From NCBI GenBank assembly GCA_927911695.1, contig CAKMQO010000216.1, positions 1 to 16,546 of the forward strand: a stretch of DNA of 16,546 bases, read 5' to 3'. Under the pieces are notes generated by a model. The model was not told the origin of the DNA and searched no databases. It saw nothing but the letters and a program-made list of their open reading frames with translations. A program made the position numbers and the translations under genes. The stretch's first letter is position 1; each line of letters opens with the position of its first letter. The stretch comes from an uncultured Gemella sp. (GTDB taxonomy: Bacteria; Bacillota; Bacilli; Staphylococcales; Gemellaceae). Shown piece by piece: positions 7,317 through 13,365 of this stretch.

Positions 7317-7722
7317 ATGAGTCCAGTTAGAATAAGGATTTGGTTGAAAAACGGTGTAATTTTTAAAAACTTCAATTGATTTTGATGATGTTATGGCAAT
7401 AAATAAAGCGCATGGTAAAGTGAAAGCTGGAGTAATAAGAAATGAAAATTTGAAAATCACTATTTCAAATATAACATTTCATTTTGATGATATAGAAGAA
7501 GCAATGTGTTGTTATGATTATCAATATACAGAGCACTCAATATCAACAGTAACGATTGAGGAAAGAGATGTAATAAAAGAAGAGCTTAATAAAGTGTATG
7601 ATAAAGTTGATAATTTTATAGAACGTATAGGAGAAAGAAATTTAATTATTATATTAGTGATCATATTGATATTTGTAACGATATTTACAGCATATCAAAT
7701 ATACAGTTTATTTAGTATGTAG
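7317..7722 (+). CDS. Hypothetical protein with C-terminal membrane anchor, frameshifted
   Basis: The ATG at 7317 follows AAGGAG at 7303-7308, within the end of the previous gene. The frame closes at about 7379, but removing one A from the A5 run at 7365-7369 joins it to the open frame ending at 7722 (GVIFKTSIDFDDVMAIN across the repair). The repaired protein of about 134 residues has a soluble N-terminal part with FHFDDIEEAMCCYDYQYTE, and a C-terminal hydrophobic helix (LIIILVIILIFVTIFTAYQI), so it is probably tail-anchored in the membrane. No family is recognised. The ATG at 7393 lacks a ribosome site and is probably internal. Confidence 0.6.
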
Positions 7723-7734
7723 GAGGAAAAAGAA

Positions 7735-8100
7735 ATGAAACAACCTAAAATATTTACTATGTATTTATGGAAAGCGTTAGAAGTAGAATATATTAACTTT
7801 AAGGATGAAAGAGTTGAAGTTTACGATGAAGAATATAATGAATACCATTATTATGATTTTAAAGATGTGAAATTCATGGAGAATACAGGTTTAAAAGATA
7901 GAAATGGAACTTATATATGTGTTGGTGATATTGTTAAACTATCAGACAAATATTTTGAAGTCACATATATACCATGTAAAGGATTTGTATTGAAAAGAGA
8001 AAATTATATGGACGGTATATATTTATCATTAGAGGTAAATGCAGATGTAACTAGTGTTGTTGGTAATATATACGAGAACAAAAACTTGTTGGAGGGCTAA
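7735..8100 (+). CDS. YopX family phage protein
   Basis: This 121-residue protein has the YopX layout, named after a Bacillus phage SPbeta protein of unknown function. An N-terminal segment with a short acidic tyrosine-rich stretch leads into FMENTGLKDRNGTYICVGDIV, a beta-rich middle, and the C-terminal VVGNIYENKNLLEG, which closely matches the family's usual end (V-GN-IYENPELL). YopX genes occur in the early accessory region of many Gram-positive phages. The start has an excellent ribosome site, TAGGAGGAAA, ending six bases before the ATG. The gene at 9497-9830 encodes another member. Confidence 0.85.
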   Translation: MKQPKIFTMYLWKALEVEYINFKDERVEVYDEEYNEYHYYDFKDVKFMENTGLKDRNGTYICVGDIVKLSDKYFEVTYIPCKGFVLKRENYMDGIYLSLEVNADVTSVVGNIYENKNLLEG

Positions 8101-8103
8101 AAA

Positions 8104-8319
8104 ATGAATAAACAAGAAAAATTTATCGTACGTGTATATCTTCACAATGGTGAAACAGTAGAAACAGAGGCAACAGAAGAAGAACTAACAGAAATTTACA
8201 AAATGTTCACAGAAGAAAAAGAAAACTTATTTTCAAGTGATGTTTGTATAGTTGGAGATAATGAAATTGATATGAACGAAGTTGAACATATAGCTTATAA
8301 GAGGATTAAGGAGGACTAA
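8104..8319 (+). CDS. Small acidic hypothetical protein (71 aa)
   Basis: The protein is small and strongly acidic. Two beta-like strands (KFIVRVYLHNGETVETEA) are followed by a helix (EEELTEIYKMFTEEKENL) and a third strand, an order seen in many small phage accessory proteins. No family is recognised. The ribosome site GGAGG at 8092-8096 lies within the end of the YopX gene, and only three bases separate the two genes. Confidence 0.7.
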   Translation: MNKQEKFIVRVYLHNGETVETEATEEELTEIYKMFTEEKENLFSSDVCIVGDNEIDMNEVEHIAYKRIKED

Positions 8320-8322
8320 AAG

Positions 8323-8588
8323 ATGAAATGGAATAAATTAACAGTAAGAGAGCTGACTAAAGAAGAACAAGAAGAGTATGGCGATTTATATAACTTTATG
8401 TGGGAGGGACCTGCTCCTGATATTGGTGAAGAAGTACTAGTCACTTACCCTTGTCTTCAGGGAAGTTTGTTGATACATGTATAGATACATGGAGAGAAAT
8501 TGGAGACGGATTAGGCTTTGAAAATGCTGAAAATGATGTTATATACTGGATGGAATTACCAAAATATAACGGAGAATTAGAGAATTAG
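8323..8588 (+). CDS. DUF551-like phage protein, frameshifted
   Basis: The ATG at 8323 follows AAGGAGG at 8309-8315. The frame stops early (TAG at about 8479), but adding one G to GGG at 8460-8462 joins it to an open frame ending at TAG 8586-8588. The repaired protein has the pattern of a common phage family: WNKLTVRELTKEEQEEYG at the start, PDIGEEVLVTYP in the middle and NDVIYWMELPKYN near the end. This is similar to DUF551-type proteins, whose role is unknown. The exact frameshift point is uncertain by a few codons. The gene is too broken to stand out as a long open frame. Confidence 0.6.
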
Positions 8589-8600
8589 GAGGACTAAAAT

Positions 8601-8777
8601 ATGGATGAACAAAGATATTTAAACGTTGAAATGAAAGTAAAGTTTGATGTGCCGGTAAGTGAAGATTTTGACATAGATGAACTTTCAGAAGAAGATTTAA
8701 AAGAAATAGCAACCGATTATTTTTTTGATTACGGTGGATATCATAAAGCTAATTATGATTTTGAATTTGATATTTAA
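8601..8777 (+). CDS. Small acidic hypothetical protein (58 aa)
   Basis: This short intact ORF begins at ATG 8601 after a strong ribosome site (TAGGAGG at 8586-8592) that overlaps the previous stop codon. The product is very acidic, with a strand (RYLNVEMKVKFDVPV), a helix (IDELSEEDLKEIATDYFF) and a final strand. The pattern suggests a small alpha/beta protein, perhaps a DNA mimic given the charge, but that is a guess. The size and ribosome site fit the run of small accessory genes around it. Confidence 0.65.
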   Translation: MDEQRYLNVEMKVKFDVPVSEDFDIDELSEEDLKEIATDYFFDYGGYHKANYDFEFDI

Positions 8778-8790
8778 TGGAGAACTAAAA

Positions 8791-9303
8791 ATGACTGACG
8801 AAGAATTAGAACAAAAAGTTAAACGATTAGAAGAACAACTAACAGAAGTAAGAATTGAACTGTTAGAAAGGAAGGCTTCGTTTATACCTTATAAGCCTTA
8901 CGAAGTTGAAGTGCCAGATGATATTGACGATTATTATTATACAAATGAATATGGTAAAGTTGACTATTTAGAAGGTTATAATTCATCTTATGAAAAGAAT
9001 AAATATATACGTGGTTTAGCGTTCAAAACTAAAGAAGAAGCAGAGAAATACGATAAAGAACGTATATTGCTGTTTAAACTTCACCAGTGGGCAGAGGAAC
9101 ATAATGGAGGATGGAAACCGAATTGGAAAGATAGAGAAGAACGCAAATACACCATAGACTATAATGCATCTTTTAAAAAGTTAGAATCTCCTTTTTATAT
9201 TTACTTGCAGCCATTTTCTAAACTACCTTATTTCAAATCACTAGAACTAGCAGAACAATTTATTGATGAATTCGGAGATGAAATTAAAGAGGTGCTTTGC
9301 TAA
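8791..9303 (+). CDS. Hypothetical phage protein with N-terminal coiled coil (170 aa)
   Basis: The frame is open further upstream from a TTG at 8725, but that region lies inside the preceding gene and has no ribosome site. The ATG at 8791 has GGAG at 8779-8782 and gives a sensible start, MTDEELEQKVKRLEEQL. The first 35 residues form a coiled coil. The middle has an acidic tyrosine-rich stretch (DDIDDYYYTNEYG), and the second half contains FKTKEEAEKYDKERILLF and LHQWAEEHNGGWKPNWKD, a motif I associate with phage proteins of unknown role. The end overlaps the next ATG by one base (TAATG). Confidence 0.75.
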   Translation: MTDEELEQKVKRLEEQLTEVRIELLERKASFIPYKPYEVEVPDDIDDYYYTNEYGKVDYLEGYNSSYEKNKYIRGLAFKTKEEAEKYDKERILLFKLHQWAEEHNGGWKPNWKDREERKYTIDYNASFKKLESPFYIYLQPFSKLPYFKSLELAEQFIDEFGDEIKEVLC

Positions 9304-9485
9304 TGACTAATAGAATATATTTAGCTTTAAAATATAAAGATGCTCAAATTATAAAACATGCATTACAAAAATATGTTAAGAGAGCAGATGTTAAAGATAA
9401 CACAGATATTGAAGAAGAATCAGTATTACTTAACAATATTGAAGAAGAAGTTAATCTATTCAAGAGAAAGAATGGAATTAAGTAA
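9303..9485 (+). CDS. Small hypothetical protein (60 aa)
   Basis: The ATG at 9303 shares its A with the preceding TAA stop and has GAGGTG at 9288-9293 as ribosome site, so translation is probably coupled. A TTG six bases upstream is a less likely start. The product is helical, lysine- and glutamate-rich, and has no recognised domain (LALKYKDAQIIKHALQKYV). Confidence 0.6.
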   Translation: MTNRIYLALKYKDAQIIKHALQKYVKRADVKDNTDIEEESVLLNNIEEEVNLFKRKNGIK

Positions 9486-9496
9486 GAGGTAATAGT

Positions 9497-9830
9497 ATGT
9501 ATAATCTAAAAGCTTATACTCCAACTCAAGGGGTAAAATCTGTGGTTAAATACAATTTTAAAAACTAAAGAAATTGAGTTAGAAGGACGTCCTTACGGAA
9601 ATATTAAGACTAAACACTTCACGATTTTACGCTGTAGTGAACTAAAAGATATGTGGGGGAACATGATATTTGAAAATAACATTGTACAATACGATGAAAA
9701 ATTAATAGGTGAAGTAAAATTCACTAAAGGGAAGTTTGTTGTTGAGTTTAACAAATTAGCTGTTGATTTATGTGATATTAACGATAAAATACTGGTAATA
9801 GGAGATGTGTATGCAAAGAAAATTGAGTAA
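9497..9830 (+). CDS. Second YopX family protein, frameshifted
   Basis: The ATG at 9497 follows AAGAGGT at 9484-9490. The frame closes at about 9566, but removing one base near the A4 run at 9535-9538 joins it to an open frame that ends at TAA 9828-9830. The repaired protein (about 110 residues) begins MYNLKAYTPTQGV, continues with LNTILKTKEIELEGRPYG, and ends with LCDINDKILVIGDVYAKKIE. The segment ELKDMWGNMIFENNIVQY corresponds to the DRNG-x-IYxGDIV segment of YopX proteins, and the end corresponds to the family's V-GN-IY motif. It is clearly diverged from the copy at 7735-8100. Its end overlaps the regulator gene by 20 bases. Confidence 0.6.
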
Positions 9831-10248
9831 CGAAGAGTATTACAAGCGAAAAAATTTTTTTAAATAAAATAAATTCAATTAGAAGCCATATTAAAAGAAA
9901 TATGGACGAATTAAAAGAATTAGCAGAGATGAAAAAATCTATTAAAATTACTGATTATACCAAAGAAGATTTTAAAACAAGCGGTAGTAATGTAAGTCAA
10001 CAGGAAATAATAGTTTGTAAAATTATTGAGCTAGAAAAAGAAATTTATGACAATACCACTGAATTAATGGATGTGAAAATTATCACAAGAGGTGTTTTGA
10101 ATAAAATAAAAGATGATAAATGTAGGCTTTACATGTTTACAGATACTATGACTGCTTAGATGAAGAAACTATAAAATATAAAATGAATATTTCGACGAGA
10201 ACATGTCAAAGACTAAATTCTCAAGGCATTTTTTCGATAAAAATCTAA
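9811..10248 (+). CDS. DUF1492/ArpU-like late transcription regulator, two frameshifts
   Basis: The ATG at 9811 lies in the end of the previous gene, after GGAGATG. Two one-base repairs, removing an A in the A6 run at 9849-9854 and adding a T in the T3 run at 10128-10130, give one 145-residue protein ending at TAA 10246-10248. It has the layout of the DUF1492 phage regulators, which resemble sigma-factor region 4. There is an N-terminal coiled coil (LKELAEMKKSIKI), a second helix (IIELEKEIYDNTTELMDVK), then a C-terminal helix-turn-helix with VYRYYDCLDEETI and YKMNISTRTCQRLNSQG. Proteins of this type sit just before the terminase genes and turn on late transcription. The putative operator and promoter start within two bases of its stop codon. 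Confidence 0.7.
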
Positions 10249-10249
10249 T

Positions 10250-10286
10250 TGGCGGTAATTGGCGGAGAAACTCTATTGAATGGCGG
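10250..10286 (+). promoter_or_regulatory. Three TGGCGG boxes in helical phase (candidate late activator sites)
   Basis: TGGCGG occurs at 10250-10255, 10260-10265 and 10281-10286. The starts are 10 and 21 bases apart, which places all three on the same face of the DNA helix. The first two are part of a longer repeat, AATTGGCGG. The array lies between the regulator's stop codon and the -10 box of the promoter, with the third copy inside the promoter spacer. This is a typical layout for activator binding. The upstream regulator is the obvious candidate ligand, which is an inference. Confidence 0.65.
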
Positions 10287-10304
10287 AGGTAAACCATTTA
10301 TAAT
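10276..10304 (+). promoter_or_regulatory. Strong predicted sigma-70 promoter for the late region
   Basis: TTGAAT at 10276-10281 and TATAAT at 10299-10304 are separated by exactly 17 bases. The -10 box is perfect and the -35 box matches four of six bases. Transcription would start near 10310-10312, just before the 14-base inverted-repeat arm at 10315. Confidence 0.7.
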
Positions 10305-10314
10305 GGTATTATAA

Positions 10315-10436
10315 GATTTTAGGTAGAGGACTCCTAGAAATAGTTAATTATTAGATTTTTTATAAGACGACGATTAAGACGACGATGTGGATACGCTAAC
10401 CTTTACTTTTTTGTTATTTAATCTCTACCTAAAATC
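10315..10436. repeat. Perfect 14-base inverted repeat with 94-base spacer
   Basis: GATTTTAGGTAGAG at 10315-10328 is exactly complementary to CTCTACCTAAAATC at 10423-10436. A G-U pair can extend it inward by one. At this AT content a perfect 14-base match over such a short span is unlikely by chance. Confidence 0.8.
10363..10386 (+). repeat. Perfect 12-base tandem duplication
   Basis: TAAGACGACGAT occurs twice without a gap, at 10363-10374 and 10375-10386. Each copy contains two GACGAC-type triplets, so the segment is locally GC-richer than its surroundings. It lies in the loop enclosed by the 14-base inverted repeat. Confidence 0.85.
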
Positions 10437-10456
10437 ACTTACCATATATAATTTCG

Positions 10457-10482
10457 AGACAGTTTAACGACTGTCTTTTTTT
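10457..10482 (+). terminator. Intrinsic terminator ahead of the packaging genes
   Basis: AGACAGT (10457-10463) and ACTGTCT (10470-10476) form a seven-base-pair stem with a six-base loop, followed by an unbroken run of Ts to 10482. It ends only 26 bases before the start of the GIY-YIG gene, so late transcription must read through it or begin elsewhere. Confidence 0.8.
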
Positions 10483-10508
10483 ATTTGTCAAGAAAGGATG
10501 GTGGAAAA

Positions 10509-10868
10509 TTGGCAAAGTTAAATTTAAAACAAATGAAATTCGCTGATGAGTACATCATTAGTGGAAAATACGGATCAGTTTACTGTATTGAAAATAGAAT
10601 AAATAATAAAAAATATATAGGGATAACAACTAGAAGTTTACAAAAAAGATTTAAAGAACATTGTAAAGCAGAATCTGTTATAGGGAAAGCCATTAGAAAA
10701 TACAAAAAAGAAAATTTTATTTATTATGAGTTAGAACGAGCTTCAACAAGACAAGATTTATTTAAACTGGAAAAATACTATATTGCAAAATATAAAACTT
10801 TTAAAAACGGATATAATTCGACAATTGGTGGAGATGGTGTAGTTTATGATAATTCATTAGAATGTTAA
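10509..10868 (+). CDS. GIY-YIG endonuclease with a small-terminase-like N-terminal leader
   Basis: From TTG 10509 (ribosome site AAGGATGGTGG) the protein has 119 residues. Residues 1-19 (MAKLNLKQMKFADEYIISG) match the start of Terminase_2-type small terminases, whose first helix reads K-L-T-x-KQ-x-x-F-x-x-EYI-x-TGN. The frame then changes without a gap to a GIY-YIG nuclease: YGSVYCIENRINNKKYIGI (the GIY is SVY here), LQKRFKEH with the catalytic Arg, LEKYYIAKY with the metal-binding Glu, and GYNSTIGGDG. Such enzymes are homing endonucleases. The likely reading is that the nuclease invaded a terminase gene and kept its start signals. A second, intact small terminase follows. A role in cutting at the packaging site is possible, as shown for HNH proteins beside terminases in other phages. 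Confidence 0.82.
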   Translation: MAKLNLKQMKFADEYIISGKYGSVYCIENRINNKKYIGITTRSLQKRFKEHCKAESVIGKAIRKYKKENFIYYELERASTRQDLFKLEKYYIAKYKTFKNGYNSTIGGDGVVYDNSLEC

Positions 10869-11143
10869 TTTTAACTAAAAAACAAACAAAATTTGTTGAA
10901 ATAGTTGAATCTGAAAATAAAAAAAATATAAACATAAAAAACTCAAATGAAATTTTCGCATCTATAATTTTAAATTTGTGTTATTTTTACTTAACAAGTG
11001 ATACCAAAACAGATAAAAGAGACTCTGCTAAACAATTGTTAAAATTAAAAGATGAAATATTAATAAAAATTCTTAGTTGGAAATTATTTTCTTTAACTGA
11101 ATTAAGGAGGTGGAAAGAATGGCGAAGTACACTGAGTGGTTAA
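10862..11143 (+). CDS. AT-rich orphan ORF between the endonuclease and small terminase
   Basis: The ORF starts at an ATG overlapping the previous stop codon, with no visible ribosome site, and encodes up to 93 residues. Two lines of sequence sampled at 10861-10980 contain about 17% G+C against about 33% in the terminase gene, so this stretch probably arrived with the endonuclease. The product is lysine- and asparagine-rich, with a short start (LTKKQTKFVEIV) faintly like a small-terminase first helix, and a hydrophobic stretch (FASIILNLCYFYLT). The end is doubtful: the last ten or so codons read through the ribosome site of the next gene. It may be a decayed remnant. Confidence 0.4.
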   Translation: MLILTKKQTKFVEIVESENKKNINIKNSNEIFASIILNLCYFYLTSDTKTDKRDSAKQLLKLKDEILIKILSWKLFSLTELRRWKEWRSTLSG

Positions 11144-11562
11144 CAGAAGAAGGTTTGTTATTGATTGAAGGTTGGGCTAGAGATGGTTTAATTGAAGAGC
11201 AAATAGCAAAAAATGTAGGTGTTAGCTATTCTACTTTCCGAGATTGGAAAAAGAAATTTCCGGCACTTTCGGCTGCCTTAAAGAACGGAAAGGAAGTAGT
11301 AGATAGACAAGTAGAAAACGCTTTGTTTAAAACTGCTATAGGATATCATTATCAAGAAGAAACAGTAACGAATACTGGTGAAGTTGTAATGATTAATAAG
11401 TACAGTAAACCTAATACTACAGCACAAATATTTTGGTTGAAAAATAGGAAAAATAACTGGACTGATAGAAATGAAGTTAAGGTTGACGGAGAAATGAACG
11501 TTACTACAAATAGTAAACTTGAAAGCATCCTAACTCAACTAGAGGAGAAAGACGATGAATAA
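11119..11562 (+). CDS. terS: Terminase small subunit
   Basis: This 147-residue protein binds phage DNA at the packaging start and hands it to the large terminase. It has a helix-turn-helix in the first 60 residues (LIEEQIAKNVGVSYSTFRDWKKKFP), the widespread AALKNGKEVVDRQVENALFKTAIGY segment in the middle, here read in parts, then PNTTAQIFWLKNRKNNWTDRNEV, typical of transposase-like small terminases. The ATG at 11119 is preferred because AAGGAGGT at 11105-11112 is ideally placed; a GTG at 11110 would lie within that site. The gene overlaps the large terminase by eight bases. Confidence 0.9.
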   Translation: MAKYTEWLTEEGLLLIEGWARDGLIEEQIAKNVGVSYSTFRDWKKKFPALSAALKNGKEVVDRQVENALFKTAIGYHYQEETVTNTGEVVMINKYSKPNTTAQIFWLKNRKNNWTDRNEVKVDGEMNVTTNSKLESILTQLEEKDDE

Positions 11563-12937
11563 CATTGTGTTATCTCCGAAGTATAAATATTTCTTGAAGC
11601 ATAAAGCAGAAGCTGAAGCATTAGAAGGAACAACGGCAGCGGGAAAAACTACTGTAGGTGTTGTTAAATTCATGTTGAAAGTTGCACAAAGTAAACAAAA
11701 ATTACATTTCATTAGTGCAAAGTCTGTTGGGGATGCTGAGAAGAATATAATTCAATCAGACTTAGGAATTACTGATATATTCGAAGAATACATAATATAT
11801 CGTGGTAATGGTGATGCTAACTATAAAATACCACATTTAAAATATGATACTCCTAGCGGTGAGAAGATTATATTTATTTTAGGTTACTCTTCTAGAGATA
11901 AATGGGAAAAAGCGTTAGGTTCACAGTTCGGTTGTGGTTTTATCGATGAGATAAACACAGCTGATATTGATTTTGTACAAGAAGCAACTATGAGATGTGA
12001 TTATTGGATGTGTACAATGAATCCAGATGATCCTACACTCCCTATTTATTCAAGGTATATAAATAGGTTTAGAGCATTACCTAAATATGAATATGATACA
12101 CCGCAGGAAATAAGAGAAATGTTAATTGAACCAGAACAAGCTAATTGGACTTACTGGTTTTTTTCTTTTGATCATAATTATGGTTTATCGGAAGAAAAGA
12201 AAGAAAAGATTAAAAATACAGTCGCAGTTGGTACAAAACTTTACAAGAACAAAATTCAAGGTTTAAGAGGACGTGCAGAAGGTTTAGTATTCAGTATGTT
12301 TGATAGAAAATCAAATGTTATAACCGAAGATATAGCAAGAACTAAAACATTTATTCGTTATTCATGTGGTGTCGATACATCCTACTCAGATAAGACTGAA
12401 GATACAATATCATTTATTTTCCAAGGTATCACAACAGATGGAGAGCTTATTGCACTTGAAGAAAAAACTTATAACAATAAAGATTTTAACAACAGTAAAA
12501 TAGCACCTTCAGACGTTGCAGTAAAATTACATAATTTTTTAGATTACTGTAAAGATAAGTGGGGTTTCTGTCGTAAGGTCTATGTTGATAACGCTGACCA
12601 GGCAACAATGATGGAATTAAGAAAGTATAAACAACAAAAAGGATTGATATATGAATTTTATAACGCTGATAAGCGTGTAAGAATCATAGATAGGATAAAT
12701 ATTTCAAGTGGTTGGATGAAGAATTTAAAATACTTAGTGTTAAACCACTGTGAAGAACATATCAGAGAGTTAAATATATATTCGTGGAAAGAAGATAAAG
12801 ACGAACCAGAAGATAGAAATGACCATACTATCAATGCTAGTCAATATGGATATATACCTTACATTAATATTATTGGTCAACAAAATAAACAGGATAATCA
12901 ATACAGTACACTTGTTGCTGGATTTGGGAAAGGATAA
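11555..12937 (+). CDS. terL: Terminase large subunit
   Basis: This 460-residue protein is the ATP-driven DNA packaging motor and nuclease. Walker A is EGTTAAGKTT at about residues 24-33, an unusual version with Thr-Thr-Ala-Ala in place of the GGRGSGKS of the PBSX group. Walker B is GCGFIDEIN, with Asp131 and catalytic Glu132. The RNase H-like nuclease has three acidic positions: Asp274 in YSCGVDTSYSDKTEDT, Asp345 in KVYVDNAD and Asp423 in DRNDHTINASQY, so the protein looks fully active. Length and layout match the terminase-6/PBSX group used with SPP1-type portals. The ATG overlaps the small terminase, after GGAGAAAGACG. Confidence 0.95.
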   Translation: MNNIVLSPKYKYFLKHKAEAEALEGTTAAGKTTVGVVKFMLKVAQSKQKLHFISAKSVGDAEKNIIQSDLGITDIFEEYIIYRGNGDANYKIPHLKYDTPSGEKIIFILGYSSRDKWEKALGSQFGCGFIDEINTADIDFVQEATMRCDYWMCTMNPDDPTLPIYSRYINRFRALPKYEYDTPQEIREMLIEPEQANWTYWFFSFDHNYGLSEEKKEKIKNTVAVGTKLYKNKIQGLRGRAEGLVFSMFDRKSNVITEDIARTKTFIRYSCGVDTSYSDKTEDTISFIFQGITTDGELIALEEKTYNNKDFNNSKIAPSDVAVKLHNFLDYCKDKWGFCRKVYVDNADQATMMELRKYKQQKGLIYEFYNADKRVRIIDRINISSGWMKNLKYLVLNHCEEHIRELNIYSWKEDKDEPEDRNDHTINASQYGYIPYINIIGQQNKQDNQYSTLVAGFGKG

Positions 12938-12940
12938 TAA

Positions 12941-13360
12941 ATGGCATACAATGAAACATTCGTCGATAGTACAGGTAAGAGTAAAACTTTGACACTTAGA
13001 TTTCATAGAGAATCTAGAATGCGTTACAGAATTAATAATGTTGAAGAACTATTTGAAAATGAATATAAAGTTTTAAGAGAATTCCTAGAACATCATAAAA
13101 GTACACAACGTCCTAGAATTCAAGAATTATACGATTATGCAGAAGGTAACAACCATACTATTAGCATTCAACAAAGACGTAGTGAGCAAGATATGGCAGA
13201 TACTAGAATCATTCATAATTTTGGTAAGAGTATATCTGTGTTTAAGCAAGGATATTTAGTTGGTAAACCTATTCAAGTTGAATATGAAGACGGAGAAGAA
13301 AATAGTGCAACAGATGAAGTACTGAAAGAAATAGCTAAAGTCAACAGCTTTCATGATTAA
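12941..13360 (+). CDS. Portal protein (SPP1 gp6-like), N-terminal part before a frameshift
   Basis: The portal is the twelve-subunit ring through which DNA enters the head. This part holds the N-terminal region of the SPP1 gp6 family (HHKSTQRPRIQELYDYAEGN, IHNFGKSISVFKQGYLVGKP). The frame ends at TAA 13358-13360 after KVNSFHD. Adding one base at about 13357-13362 restores FHDLNRMLVLDLSKVGRAYD and joins the next ORF, giving a 543-residue protein, close to the family's usual length of about 500. The ATG at 12941 follows AAAGG at a suitable distance, three bases after the terminase stop. Confidence 0.88.
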   Translation: MAYNETFVDSTGKSKTLTLRFHRESRMRYRINNVEELFENEYKVLREFLEHHKSTQRPRIQELYDYAEGNNHTISIQQRRSEQDMADTRIIHNFGKSISVFKQGYLVGKPIQVEYEDGEENSATDEVLKEIAKVNSFHD

Positions 13361-13365
13361 ACAGA

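Larger units (their letters stand above)
10311..10482 (+). ncRNA. Putative structured leader or small RNA between promoter and terminator
   Basis: A transcript from the promoter at 10276-10304 to the terminator at 10457-10482 would be about 170 bases long and contains no significant open frame. It begins with GATTTTAGGTAGAG (10315-10328), whose perfect reverse complement lies at 10423-10436, so a 14-base-pair closing stem encloses about 94 bases. Inside are a small AGGA/TCCT hairpin (10327-10335) and a perfect 12-base tandem repeat (10363-10386). The layout fits either an independent small RNA or a leader whose terminator is overridden to allow late expression. It is not a tRNA, since there is no cloverleaf. 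I do not recognise a known RNA family. Confidence 0.55.

Noticed and set aside
8725..8790. Upstream TTG start for the gene at 8791
   Set aside because: It would overlap an intact small gene with a good ribosome site, has none of its own, and adds a hydrophobic leader with no continuity to the coiled coil.
10250..10286. CRISPR-like array from the TGGCGG repeats
   Set aside because: The repeats are only six to nine bases with 4- and 15-base gaps, far too short for a CRISPR array, and they overlap a promoter.
10315..10436. tRNA or tmRNA in the promoter-terminator interval
   Set aside because: The closing stem is 14 pairs rather than seven, and there is no T-arm GTTCRA motif, no anticodon arm of proper size and no CCA end.
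10560..11118. Group I intron hosting the GIY-YIG nuclease
   Set aside because: The nuclease domain begins directly at the end of the terminase-like residues, leaving no room for the intron's 5' core, and no matching second half of that terminase follows the segment.
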